Source: Balanoglossus misakiensis
Lineage: Eukaryota > Hemichordata
DNA length: 64,000 nucleotides
Direction of reading: 5' to 3'
Assembly: GCA_040954595.2 (NCBI GenBank)
Contig: CM082598.2
Span: forward strand, 6,820,001 to 6,884,000
Shown: positions 1-9,246 of the stretch, one piece after another
How the letters are laid out: each line of letters opens with the position of its first letter
Position numbering within the stretch: the first letter of the stretch is position 1
The notes under the pieces: generated by a model
Database searches by the model: none
Seen by the model: only the letters and a program-made list of their open reading frames with translations
Told to the model about the DNA's origin: nothing
Translations under genes and position numbers: made by a program

Positions 1-1466
1 GCTCACAAACTGTGTGATGGGAATTCTCGGGGCTCACAAACTGTGTTATGGGAATTCTCGGGGCTCACAAACTGTGTTATGGTAATTCTAGGGGCTCACA
101 AACTGTGTTATAGGAATTCTCGGGGCTGACAAACTGTGTTATGGGAATTCTCGGGGCTCACAAACTGTGTCATGGGAATTCTCGGGGCTCACAAACTGTG
201 TTATGGGAATTGTCGGGGCTCACAAACTGTGTTATGGGAATTCTCGGGGCTCACAATCTGTGTCATGGGAATTCTCGGGGCTCACAAACTGTGTTATAGG
301 AATTCTCGGGCCCACAAACTGTGTCATGGGAATTCTCGGGGCTCACAAACTGTGTTATGGGAATTATCGGGGCTCACAAACTGTGTTATGGGAATTCTCG
401 GGGCTCACAAACTGTGTTATGGGAATTCTCGGGGCTCACAAACTGTGTTATAGGAATTCTCGGGGCTCACAATCTGTGTTATGGGAATTCTCGGGGCTCA
501 CAAACTGTGTCATGGGAATTCTCGGGGCTCGCAAACTGTGTTATGGGAATTCTTGGGGCTCACAAACTGTGTTATGGGAATTCTCGGGGCTCACAAACTG
601 TGTTATGGGAATTCTCGGGGCTCACAAACTGTGTTATGGGAATTCTTGGGGCTCACAAACTGTGTTATGGGAATTCTCGGGGCTCACGAACTGTGTTATG
701 AGAATTCTCGGGGCTCACAAACTGTGTCATGGGAATTCTCGGGGCTCACGAACTGTGTTATGAGAATTCTCGGGGCTCACAAACTGTGTGATGGGAATTC
801 TCGGGGCTCACGAACTGTGTTATGGGAATTCTCGGGGCTCACGAACTGTGTTATGGGAATTCTCGGGGCTCACAAACTGTGTTATGGGAATTCTCGGGGC
901 TCACGAACTGTGTTATGGGAATTCTCGGGGCTCACAAACTGTGTTATGGGAATTCTTGGGGCTCACAAACTGTGTCATGGGAATTCTCGGGGCTCACAAA
1001 CTGTGTGATGGGAATTCTCGGGGCTCACAAACTGTGTTATGGGAATTCTCGGGGCTCACAAACTGTGTTATGGTAATTCTTGGGGCTCACAAACTGTGAT
1101 ATGGGAATTCTCGGGGCTCACAAACTGTGTGATGGGAATTCTCGGGGCTCACGAACTGTGTTATGGGAATTCTTGGGGCTCACAAACTGTGTTATAGGAA
1201 TTCTCGGGCTCACAAACTGTGTCATGGGAATTCTCGGGGCTCACAAACTGTGTTATGGGAATTCTCGGGGCTCGCAAACTGTGTTATGGGAATTATCGGG
1301 GCACACAAACTGTGTTATGGGAATTCTCGGGGCTCGCAAACTGTGTTATGGGAATTCTCGGGGCTCGCAAACTGAGTTATGGGAATTCTCGGGGCTCACA
1401 AACTGTGTTATGGGAATTCTTGGGGCTCACAAACTGTGTTATAGGAATTCTCGGGGCTCACAAACT

Positions 1467-2820
1467 GTGTTCTCGGGGCTCACAAACTGTGTTATAGGAA
1501 TTCTCGGGGCTCACAAACTGTGTTATAGGAATTTTCGGGGCTCACAAACTGTGTTATGGGAATTCTCGGGGCTCATAAACTGTGTTATGGGAATTCTTGG
1601 GGCTCACAAACTGTGTTATGGGAATTCTCGGGGCTCACAAACTGTGTGATGGGAATTCTCGGGGCTCACAAACTGTGTTATGGGAATTCTCGGGGCTCAC
1701 AAACTGTGTTATAGGAATTCTCGGGGCTCACAAACTGTGTTATGGGAATTCTTGGGGCTCACAAACTGTGTTATGGGAATTCTCGGGGCTCACAAACTGT
1801 GTTATAGGAATTCTCGGGGCTCGCAAACTGTGTTATGGGAATTCTTGGGGCTCACAAACTGTGTTATAGGAATTCTCGGGGCTCGCAAACTGTGTTAGGG
1901 GAATTCTCGGGGCTCACAAACTGTGTTATGGGAATTCTCGGGGCTCACAATCTTTGTTATGGGAATTCTCGGGTCTCACAATCTGTGTCATGGGAATTCT
2001 CGGGGCTCACAAACTGTGTTATGGGAATTCTCGACGCTCACAAACTGTGTTATAGGAATTCTCGGGGCTGACAAACTGTGTTATGGGAATTCTCGGGGCT
2101 CACAAACTGTGTCATGGGAATTCTCGGGGCTCACAAACTGTGTTATGGGAATTGTCGGGGCTCACAAACTGTGTTATGGGAATTCTCGGGGCTCACAATC
2201 TGTGTCATGGGAATTCTCGGGGCTCACAAACTGTGTTATAGGAATTCTCGGGCCCACAAACTGTGTCATGGGAATTCTCGGGGCTCACAAACTGTGTTAT
2301 GGGAATTCTCGGGGCTCACAAACTGTGTTATGGGAATTCTCGGGGCTCACAAACTGTGTTATGGGAATTCTCGGGGCTCACAAACTGTGTTATGGGAATT
2401 CTTGGGGCTCACAAACTGTGTTATGGGAATTCTCGGGGCTCACGAACTGTGTTATGAGAATTCTCGGGGCTCACAAACTGTGTCATGGGAATTCTCGGGG
2501 CTCACGAACTGTGTTATGAGAATTCTCGGGGCTCACAAACTGTGTGATGGGAATTCTCGGGGCTCACGAACTGTGTTATGGGAATTCTCGGGGCTCACAA
2601 ACTGTGTTATGGGAATTCTCGGGGCTCACGAACTGTGTTATGGGAATTCTCGGGGCTCACAAACTGTGTTATGGGAATTCTTGGGGTTCACAAACTGTGT
2701 CATGGGAATTCTCGGGGCTCACAAACTGTGTGATGGGAATTCTCGGGGCTCACAAACTGTGTTATGGGAATTCTCGGGGCTCACAAACTGTGTTATGGTA
2801 ATTCTAGGGGCTCACAAACT
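1467..2820 (+). repeat. 1354-bp higher-order repeat of the 31-bp satellite, copy 1
   Basis: The pattern of variant monomers from here recurs 1354 bp downstream with almost no difference. The length equals 44 monomers minus 10 bp, explained by one 9-bp-deleted monomer at the start and one 1-bp-deleted GGGCCC monomer inside. It is a tandem block duplication of the kind made by unequal exchange. Confidence 0.88.
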
Positions 2821-4174
2821 GTGTTCTCGGGGCTCACAAACTGTGTTATAGGAATTCTCGGGGCTCACAAACTGTGTTATAGGAATTTTCGGGGCTCACA
2901 AACTGTGTTATGGGAATTCTCGGGGCTCATAAACTGTGTTATGGGAATTCTTGGGGCTCACAAACTGTGTTATGGGAATTCTCGGGGCTCACAAACTGTG
3001 TGATGGGAATTCTCGGGGCTCACAAACTGTGTTATGGGAATTCTCGGGGCTCACAAACTGTGTTATAGGAATTCTCGGGGCTCACAAACTGTGTTATGGG
3101 AATTCTTGGGGCTCACAAACTGTGTTATGGGAATTCTCGGGGCTCACAAACTGTGTTATAGGAATTCTCGGGGCTCGCAAACTGTGTTATGGGAATTCTT
3201 GGGGCTCACAAACTGTGTTATAGGAATTCTCGGGGCTCGCAAACTGTGTTAGGGGAATTCTCGGGGCTCACAAACTGTGTTATGGGAATTCTCGGGGCTC
3301 ACAATCTTTGTTATGGGAATTCTCGGGTCTCACAATCTGTGTCATGGGAATTCTCGGGGCTCACAAACTGTGTTATGGGAATTCTCGACGCTCACAAACT
3401 GTGTTATAGGAATTCTCGGGGCTGACAAACTGTGTTATGGGAATTCTCGGGGCTCACAAACTGTGTCATGGGAATTCTCGGGGCTCACAAACTGTGTTAT
3501 GGGAATTGTCGGGGCTCACAAACTGTGTTATGGGAATTCTCGGGGCTCACAATCTGTGTCATGGGAATTCTCGGGGCTCACAAACTGTGTTATAGGAATT
3601 CTCGGGCCCACAAACTGTGTCATGGGAATTCTCGGGGCTCACAAACTGTGTTATGGGAATTCTCGGGGCTCACAAACTGTGTTATGGGAATTCTCGGGGC
3701 TCACAAACTGTGTTATGGGAATTCTCGGGGCTCACAAACTGTGTTATGGGAATTCTTGGGGCTCACAAACTGTGTTATGGGAATTCTCGGGGCTCACGAA
3801 CTGTGTTATGAGAATTCTCGGGGCTCACAAACTGTGTCATGGGAATTCTCGGGGCTCACGAACTGTGTTATGAGAATTCTCGGGGCTCACAAACTGTGTG
3901 ATGGGAATTCTCGGGGCTCACGAACTGTGTTATGGGAATTCTCGGGGCTCACAAACTGTGTTATGGGAATTCTCGGGGCTCACGAACTGTGTTATGGGAA
4001 TTCTCGGGGCTCACAAACTGTGTTATGGGAATTCTTGGGGTTCACAAACTGTGTCATGGGAATTCTCGGGGCTCACAAACTGTGTGATGGGAATTCTCGG
4101 GGCTCACAAACTGTGTTATGGGAATTCTCGGGGCTCACAAACTGTGTTATGGTAATTCTAGGGGCTCACAAACT
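2821..4174 (+). repeat. 1354-bp higher-order repeat of the 31-bp satellite, copy 2
   Basis: Second tandem copy of the preceding block, sharing its rare variants (GGGTCTCACAATC, CTCGACGCTC, GGTAATTCTAGG). It ends about 10 bp before the target-site copy of the foldback element, so the transposon sits near the edge of this higher-order unit. Confidence 0.88.
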
Positions 4175-4183
4175 GTGTTATAG

Positions 4184-4189
4184 GAATTC
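4184..4189. repeat. Target-site duplication, left copy (GAATTC)
   Basis: GAATTC directly left of the foldback element. Since the target is itself palindromic, the duplication could be read as 6 bp (symmetric element ends TATGG/CCATA) or 7 bp (GAATTCT). Confidence 0.8.
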
Positions 4190-4288
4190 TATGGAAAGCC
4201 GTGGCTGTCTTAAGTGACATAAAATTATGTTGACATGGGGATTCTTTATATAATGATGTGCATACGTTATAAGGTGATGGGCATACGT
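4190..4288 (+). repeat. Foldback element, left terminal inverted repeat (99 bp)
   Basis: Starts TATGGAAAGCCGTGGCTGTC and is base-for-base complementary to 8213-8311. Homology stops where the left arm continues with 21-bp units and the right arm with 42-bp units. Confidence 0.95.
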
Positions 4289-5193
4289 TATAAGGTAATG
4301 CACATACGTTATAAGGTGATGGGCATACGTTATAAGGTGATGCGCATACTTTATAAGGTGATGGGCATACGTTATAAGGTGATGGGCATACGTTATAAGG
4401 TGATGCACATACGTTATAAGGTGATGGGCATACGTTATAAGGTGATGTGCATGCGGTATAAGGTGATGGGCATACGTTATAAGGGGATGGGCATACGTTA
4501 TAAGGTGATGCGCATGCGGTATAAGGTGATGGGCACACTTTATACTGTGATGTTCTTGCGTTATAAGGTGATGCGCATAAGTTGAACGGTGATAGGCATA
4601 CATAAGGTGATGGGCATAAGTTATAAGGTGATGTGAACACTTTATTAGGTGATGCGCATACGTTATAAGGTGATGTGAACACTTTATAAGGTGATGCGCT
4701 CACGTTATAAGGTGATGCGCATACGTTATAAGGTGATGCGCATGCGGTATAAGGTGATGGGCACACTTTATACTGTGATGTTCTTGCGTTATAAGGTGAT
4801 GCGCATAAGTTGAACGGTGATAGGCATACATAAGGTGATGGGCATAAGTTATAAGGTGATGTGAACACTTTATTAGGTGATGCGCATACGTTATAAGGTG
4901 ATGTGAACACTTTATAAGGTGATGCGCTCACGTTATAAGGTGATGCGCATACGTTATAAGGTGATGCGCATGCGGTATAAGGTGATGGGCACACTTTATA
5001 CTGTGATGTTCTTGCGTTATAAGGTGATGCGCATAAGTTGAACGGTGATAGGCATACATAAGGTGATGGGCATAAGTTATAAGGTGATGTGAACACTTTA
5101 TAAGGTGATGCGCATACGTTATAAGGTGATGCACATACGTTATAAGGTGATGCGCATACGTTATAAGGTGATGCGCATACGTTATAAGGTGAT
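4255..5193 (+). repeat. 21-bp tandem repeats in left foldback arm, with 228-bp super-repeat
   Basis: Direct repeats of about 21 bp built on CATACGTTATAAGGTGATG with frequent variants. A larger unit starting at GCATGCGGTATAAGG occurs at 4512, 4740 and 4968, so the super-repeat period is 228 bp. Since 21 is a multiple of 3, one frame stays open and yields an artefactual MGIRYKV heptad. The right arm has only a handful of such units, next to its inner end. Confidence 0.93.
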
Positions 5194-5609
5194 GGGCATA
5201 CGTCGTTATATGGTGTGGTTACGTAATAAGGTGATGGGCATACGTCGTTATATGGTGTGGTTACGTTATAAGGTGATGGGCATACGTCGTTATATGGTGT
5301 GGTTACGTTATAAGGTGATGGGCATACGTCGTTATATGGTGTGGTTACGTTATAAGGTGATGGGCATACGTCGTTATATGGTGTGGTTACGTAATAAGGT
5401 GATGGGCATACGTCGTTATATGGTGTGGTTACGTAATAAGGTGATGGGCATACGTCGTTATATGGTGTGGTTACGTTATAAGGTGATGGGCATACGTCGT
5501 TATATGGTGTGGTTACGTTATAAGGTGATGGGCATACGTCGTTATATGGTGTGGTTACGTTATAAGGTGATGGGCATACCTCTTATATGGTGTGGTTACG
5601 TCGTTATTA
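5194..5609 (+). repeat. 42-bp tandem repeats in left foldback arm
   Basis: About ten units of 42 bp, each one 21-bp unit plus a diverged second half (GTCGTTATATGGTGTGGTTA). They meet the nested MITE at the TTA of 5607-5609. The 42-bp unit looks derived from the 21-bp unit by dimerisation and divergence. Confidence 0.93.
5607..5609. repeat. TTA target-site duplication of nested element, left
   Basis: TTA before GGCTGCATTC; the partner copy is at 6417-6419. Confidence 0.75.
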
Positions 5610-6416
5610 GGCTGCATTCACAAACACCTCTGGAGGGGGGGGCAGGAGAATTGAGTGGGGGATTTGAAAAAATTGAGGGTATGTGAGGGGGGGATTTGAA
5701 ATATTTTAGGGACTGAAAGGGGGGGACTTTAAAACTTTAACGACTAAATATTTATTTTGAGTCCACAAAAATGCAGTTTCGCGCCCTTTATTTTACAAAA
5801 TTTTCTCATGTGGGAGGGGGACACCCCCTCCCACACCCACCCCCTCCATTCATCAACACCTTTCAATCATTGACTGGTTTATCTAGTGTCCCAGGTCAGG
5901 GGACTTGCCCCACCCCATGATAACTTTGAGCGCCGACGGTTAAATTTGTCCTCCCCAACATACCTGTAGTTGAGTTAATTTGATTTTGCCGGGTTCATTA
6001 AAATGCAGCTTTGAGCTCTGTATTTTAGAAAATTTTCTTACGTGGGAGGGGGACACCCCCTCCCAAACCCACCCCCTTCAATTCTCGGTTTACAAAGTCT
6101 CCAAACACAGAATACAAATATATGTACTTAAAAAATAAAAACAATGTTCAGTTTTAATACCCACTGATGAGGGGAAACATCAGTTTCAAATTCTTTTCAT
6201 GGGAGCGCTGTTTTTCTTTTTACAATGTACAAGATAGATAGGTGATGTGTTTTGCTCTGTGAAAGACAATGGGGGGGGGGGGATTTCAAAATTTTGGCAG
6301 TTCGGAAGGGGGGGATTTGAAAATATTGGCAGTTCGGAAGGGGGGCATGTGAAAATTAGCGGTAAAAAAAATTGAATTCTCCCCCCCCCCCTCCAGAGGT
6401 GTTTGTGAATGCAGCC
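5610..6416. mobile_element. Nested MITE-like element with TTA target duplication
   Basis: An 807-bp insertion inside the foldback left arm. Its ends are inverted repeats of about 30 bp, GGCTGCATTCACAAACACCT on the left and the reverse complement on the right, merging into G-runs or C-runs. TTA flanks both ends (5607-5609, 6417-6419). The opposite foldback arm at about 7204-7225 keeps the uninterrupted sequence with a single TTA (as TAA on this strand), which proves the boundaries. A 3-bp TTA duplication and short inverted ends fit PIF/Harbinger-type MITEs; that family label is inference. The interior holds an approximate direct duplication (about 5770-5850 and 6000-6085), each with GGGAGGGGGACACCCCCTCC, and several G-rich tracts. 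No transposase frame is present. Confidence 0.88.
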
Positions 6417-6419
6417 TTA
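6417..6419. repeat. TTA target-site duplication of nested element, right
   Basis: TTA after GAATGCAGCC, followed by GCTGTGGAAACG, the continuation predicted from the right foldback arm. Confidence 0.75.
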
Positions 6420-6772
6420 GCTGTGGAAACGCAGCTGTTCCGCCTGGGGGATATGCAAATTACCCTGTGTGTCCCGGATGTTCAAACATTTAGTAACACA
6501 TGCACACATGGTTGTAATGTTGGCCTTACCCTCATCCTCATATTCGCCAGCCTCATCCTCATATCATCCTCAGCTTCGTGACCTTAGGAAGATTAATAAC
6601 AATCCGTCATTGGCGATTCGTTAAACTTAAAGATAATATTTAAATATTATCATTTCTTTCACTGACTTGGATAAATGTAAATACGGATACGACTTCTGTT
6701 TTTAAATGCTTTATAGCAGCGAATAAGAAACTCCCGAGAGAAAATTGCTTCGAGGTCAAAGTTTATTGCAAA
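6420..6772 (+). repeat. Foldback inner inverted repeat, left arm
   Basis: Unique sequence starting GCTGTGGAAACGCAGCTG that is the near-exact reverse complement of 6950-7217. The left copy has about 90 extra bases (roughly 6468-6560) with a local duplication of the CTCATCCTCATAT motif. Scattered substitutions are visible (GACTTCTG versus GACTGG), so the inner arms are older or less corrected than the 99-bp ends. No coding signal is seen. Confidence 0.9.
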
Positions 6773-6949
6773 TGTCCAAACAGTCGAGTCGAGACTGAAC
6801 GATCAGCAAATAGAACAAATAGAGTCAAAATAAGAAATCCAATCAATTATTTAGACTATCCCATGAAAATACTTTATCTATATTGGTTTCGCTTTTTTTA
6901 GATCACATCAAATATCCGAAATTCACGATAATTTTTTTATTGACATGTT
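6773..6949. other. Foldback element loop (unpaired centre)
   Basis: AT-rich segment of about 177 bp between the inner inverted repeats. It has no open frame of note and no repeat partner in the window. It is far too small for a transposase, so the element must be mobilised in trans. Confidence 0.8.
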
Positions 6950-7217
6950 TTTGCAATAACCTTTGACCTTGAAGCAATTTTCTCTCGTGAGTTTCTTATT
7001 CCCTGCTATAAAGCATTTAAAAACCAGTCGTATCCGTATTTACATTTATCCAAGTCAGTGAAAGAAATGATAATATTTAAATATTATCGTAAAGTTTTAC
7101 GAATCGCCGATGACGGATTGTTATTAATCTTCCTAAGGTCACGAAGCTGAGGATGATATGAGGATGACGCAGGGTAATTTGCATATCCCCCAGGCGGAAC
7201 AGCTGCGTTTCCACAGC
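6950..7217 (-). repeat. Foldback inner inverted repeat, right arm
   Basis: Reverse complement of the left inner arm, ending at CCACAGC before TAATAACGACG. It lacks the extra 90 bp of the left arm and the nested MITE, and so gives the empty-site reference for both. Confidence 0.9.
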
Positions 7218-8240
7218 TAATAACGACGTAACCACACCATATAACGACGTATGCCCATAACCTTATAACGTAAGCGCATCACCTTATAACGTAAGCACAT
7301 CACCTTATAAAGTGTCCGCATCACCCTATAACATAAGAGCATTACCTTATAACGTAACCACACCATATAAGGACGTATGCCCATCACCTTATAACGTAAC
7401 CACACCATATAACCACGTATGCCCATCACCTTATAACGTACCCACACCATATAACGATGTATGCCCATCACCTTATAACGTAACCACACCATATAACGAC
7501 GTATGCCCATCACCTTATAACGTAACCACACCATATAACGGCGTATGCCCATCACCTTATAACGTAACCACACCATATAACGACGTATGCCCATCACCTT
7601 ATAACGTAACCACACCATATAACGACGTATGCCCATCACCTTATAACGTAACCACACCATATAACGACGTATGCCCATCACCTTATAACGTAACCACACC
7701 ATATAACGACGTATGCCCATCACCTTATAACGTAACCACACCATATAACGACGTATGCCCATCACCTTATAACGTAACCACACCATATAACGACGTATGC
7801 CCATCACCTTATAACGTAACCACACCATATAACGACGTATGCCCATCACCTTATAACGTAACCACACCATATAATGACGTATGCCCATCACCTTATAACG
7901 TAACCACACCATATAACGACGTATGCCCATCACCTTATAACGTAACCACACCATATAACGACGTATGCCCATCACCTTATAACGTAACCACACCATATAA
8001 CGACGTATGCCCATCACCTTATAACGTAACCACACCATATAATGATGTATGCCCATCACCTTATAACGTAACCACACCATATAATGACGTATGCCCATCA
8101 CCTTATAACGTAACCACACCATATAATGACGTATGCCCATCACCTTATAACGTAACCACACCATATAATGACGTATGCCCATCACCTTATAACGTAACCA
8201 CACCATATAATGACGTATGCCCATCACCTTATAACGTATG
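7218..8240 (-). repeat. Right foldback arm: few 21-bp units, then about 21 copies of the 42-bp unit
   Basis: In reverse orientation relative to the left arm. A few 21-bp-type units lie at about 7258-7350, then nearly uniform 42-bp units (CACACCATATAACGACGTAT plus the CCCATCACCTTATAACGTAAC half) run to the 99-bp terminus. The left arm has about ten 42-bp units and far more 21-bp units, so the two arms have changed copy number independently. Both strands read as long artefactual open frames because 42 is a multiple of 3. Confidence 0.93.
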
Positions 8241-8311
8241 CACATCATTATATAAAGAATCCCCATGTCAACATAATTTTATGTCACTTAAGACAGCCAC
8301 GGCTTTCCATA
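8213..8311 (-). repeat. Foldback element, right terminal inverted repeat (99 bp)
   Basis: Exact reverse complement of 4190-4288, ending GGCTTTCCATA at the satellite junction. Perfect identity over 99 bp points to recent insertion or ongoing correction between the arms. Confidence 0.95.
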
Positions 8312-8317
8312 GAATTC
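8312..8317. repeat. Target-site duplication, right copy (GAATTC)
   Basis: GAATTC directly right of the element, followed by TCGGGGCTGAC, which is the expected continuation of the satellite. Joining the two flanks gives the junction seen uninterrupted near 110-135, 2056 and 3410. Confidence 0.8.
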
Positions 8318-9246
8318 TCGGGGCTGACAAACTGTGTTATGGGAATTCTCGGGGCTCACAAACTGTGTCATGGGAATTCTCGGGGCTCACAAACTGTGTT
8401 ATGGGAATTGTCGGGGCTCACAAACTGTGTTATGGGAATTCTCGGGGCTCACAATCTGTGTCATGGGAATTCTCGGGGCTCACAAACTGTGTTATAGGAA
8501 TTCTCGGGCCCACAAACTGTGTCATGGGAATTCTCGGGGCTCACAAACTGTGTTATGGGAATTATCGGGGCTCACAAACTGTGTTATGGGAATTCTCGGG
8601 GCTCACAAACTGTGTTATGGGAATTCTCGGGGCTCACAAACTGTGTTATAGGAATTCTCGGGGCTCACAATCTGTGTTATGGGAATTCTCGGGGCTCACA
8701 AACTGTGTCATGGGAATTCTCGGGGCTCGCAAACTGTGTTATGGGAATTCTTGGGGCTCACAAACTGTGTTATGGGAATTCTCGGGGCTCACAAACTGTG
8801 TTATGGGAATTCTCGGGGCTCACAAACTGTGTTATGGGAATTCTTGGGGCTCACAAACTGTGTTATGGGAATTCTCGGGGCTCACGAACTGTGTTATGAG
8901 AATTCTCGGGGCTCACAAACTGTGTCATGGGAATTCTCGGGGCTCACGAACTGTGTTATGAGAATTCTCGGGGCTCACAAACTGTGTGATGGGAATTCTC
9001 GGGGCTCACGAACTGTGTTATGGGAATTCTCGGGGCTCACAAACTGTGTTATGGGAATTCTCGGGGCTCACGAACTGTGTTATGGGAATTCTCGGGGCTC
9101 ACAAACTGTGTTATGGGAATTCTTGGGGCTCACAAACTGTGTCATGGGAATTCTCGGGGCTCACAAACTGTGTCATGGGAATTCTCGGGGCTCACAAACT
9201 GTGTTATGGGAATTCTCGGGGCTCACAAACTGTGTTATGGTAATTC

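Larger units (their letters stand above)
1..4189 (+). repeat. 31-bp satellite array, left block
   Basis: About 135 head-to-tail copies of a 31-bp monomer, each holding an EcoRI site (GAATTC), a G-run and the core CACAAACTGTGT. Copies differ at a few recurrent positions: TTAT, TCAT or TGAT before GGGAATTC; CTCGG or CTTGG; CACAAA, CACGAA or CGCAAA. Monomer GC is about 48 percent (15 of 31). Because 31 = 3x10+1, each frame passes through all three phases of the monomer, giving a 31-residue pseudo-protein period in every frame. Stops come only from variants such as TTATAG, GTGTGATG and GGTAATT. Rare 30-bp monomers (1-bp deletion around GGGCCC, for example near 308) and 9-bp-deleted monomers (near 1471 and 2825) are useful length markers. 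The array runs off the left edge of the window. It is seen directly and is not coding. Confidence 0.98.
4190..8311. mobile_element. Foldback (FB/TU-like) non-autonomous DNA transposon
   Basis: A 4122-bp inverted-repeat element inserted in the 31-bp satellite. From outside inward it has a perfect 99-bp terminal inverted repeat, arms of tandem 21-bp and 42-bp repeats in opposite orientation, an inverted unique segment of about 270-355 bp, and a loop of about 177 bp. GAATTC is present at both ends (4184-4189 and 8312-8317), giving a 6-bp target duplication, or 7 bp if the next T is counted. Removing the element and one GAATTC restores a normal array sequence found intact at about 71-135. Long tandemly repetitive inverted termini are the hallmark of foldback elements such as Drosophila FB and sea urchin TU; superfamily assignment needs a transposase, and none is visible. 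Left-arm length is inflated by a nested element at 5610-6416. Confidence 0.9.

Noticed and set aside
4158-5096. 312-codon minus-strand frame and a 193-codon plus-strand frame in the left foldback arm
   Set aside because: 21-bp and 42-bp repeats are multiples of three, so both strands stay open by arithmetic.
6372-6581. 69-codon frame near the right end of the nested MITE
   Set aside because: It spans the MITE/foldback boundary and reads through the C-run; no coding features.
7217-8266. 349-codon minus-strand frame in the right foldback arm
   Set aside because: It has the same heptad/14-residue repeat as the left arm and is an artefact of the 42-bp period.
7312-8961. 549-codon plus-strand open frame spanning the right foldback arm and the satellite
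   Set aside because: It is 42-bp and 31-bp tandem repeats read through a transposon junction; there is no non-repetitive coding content.
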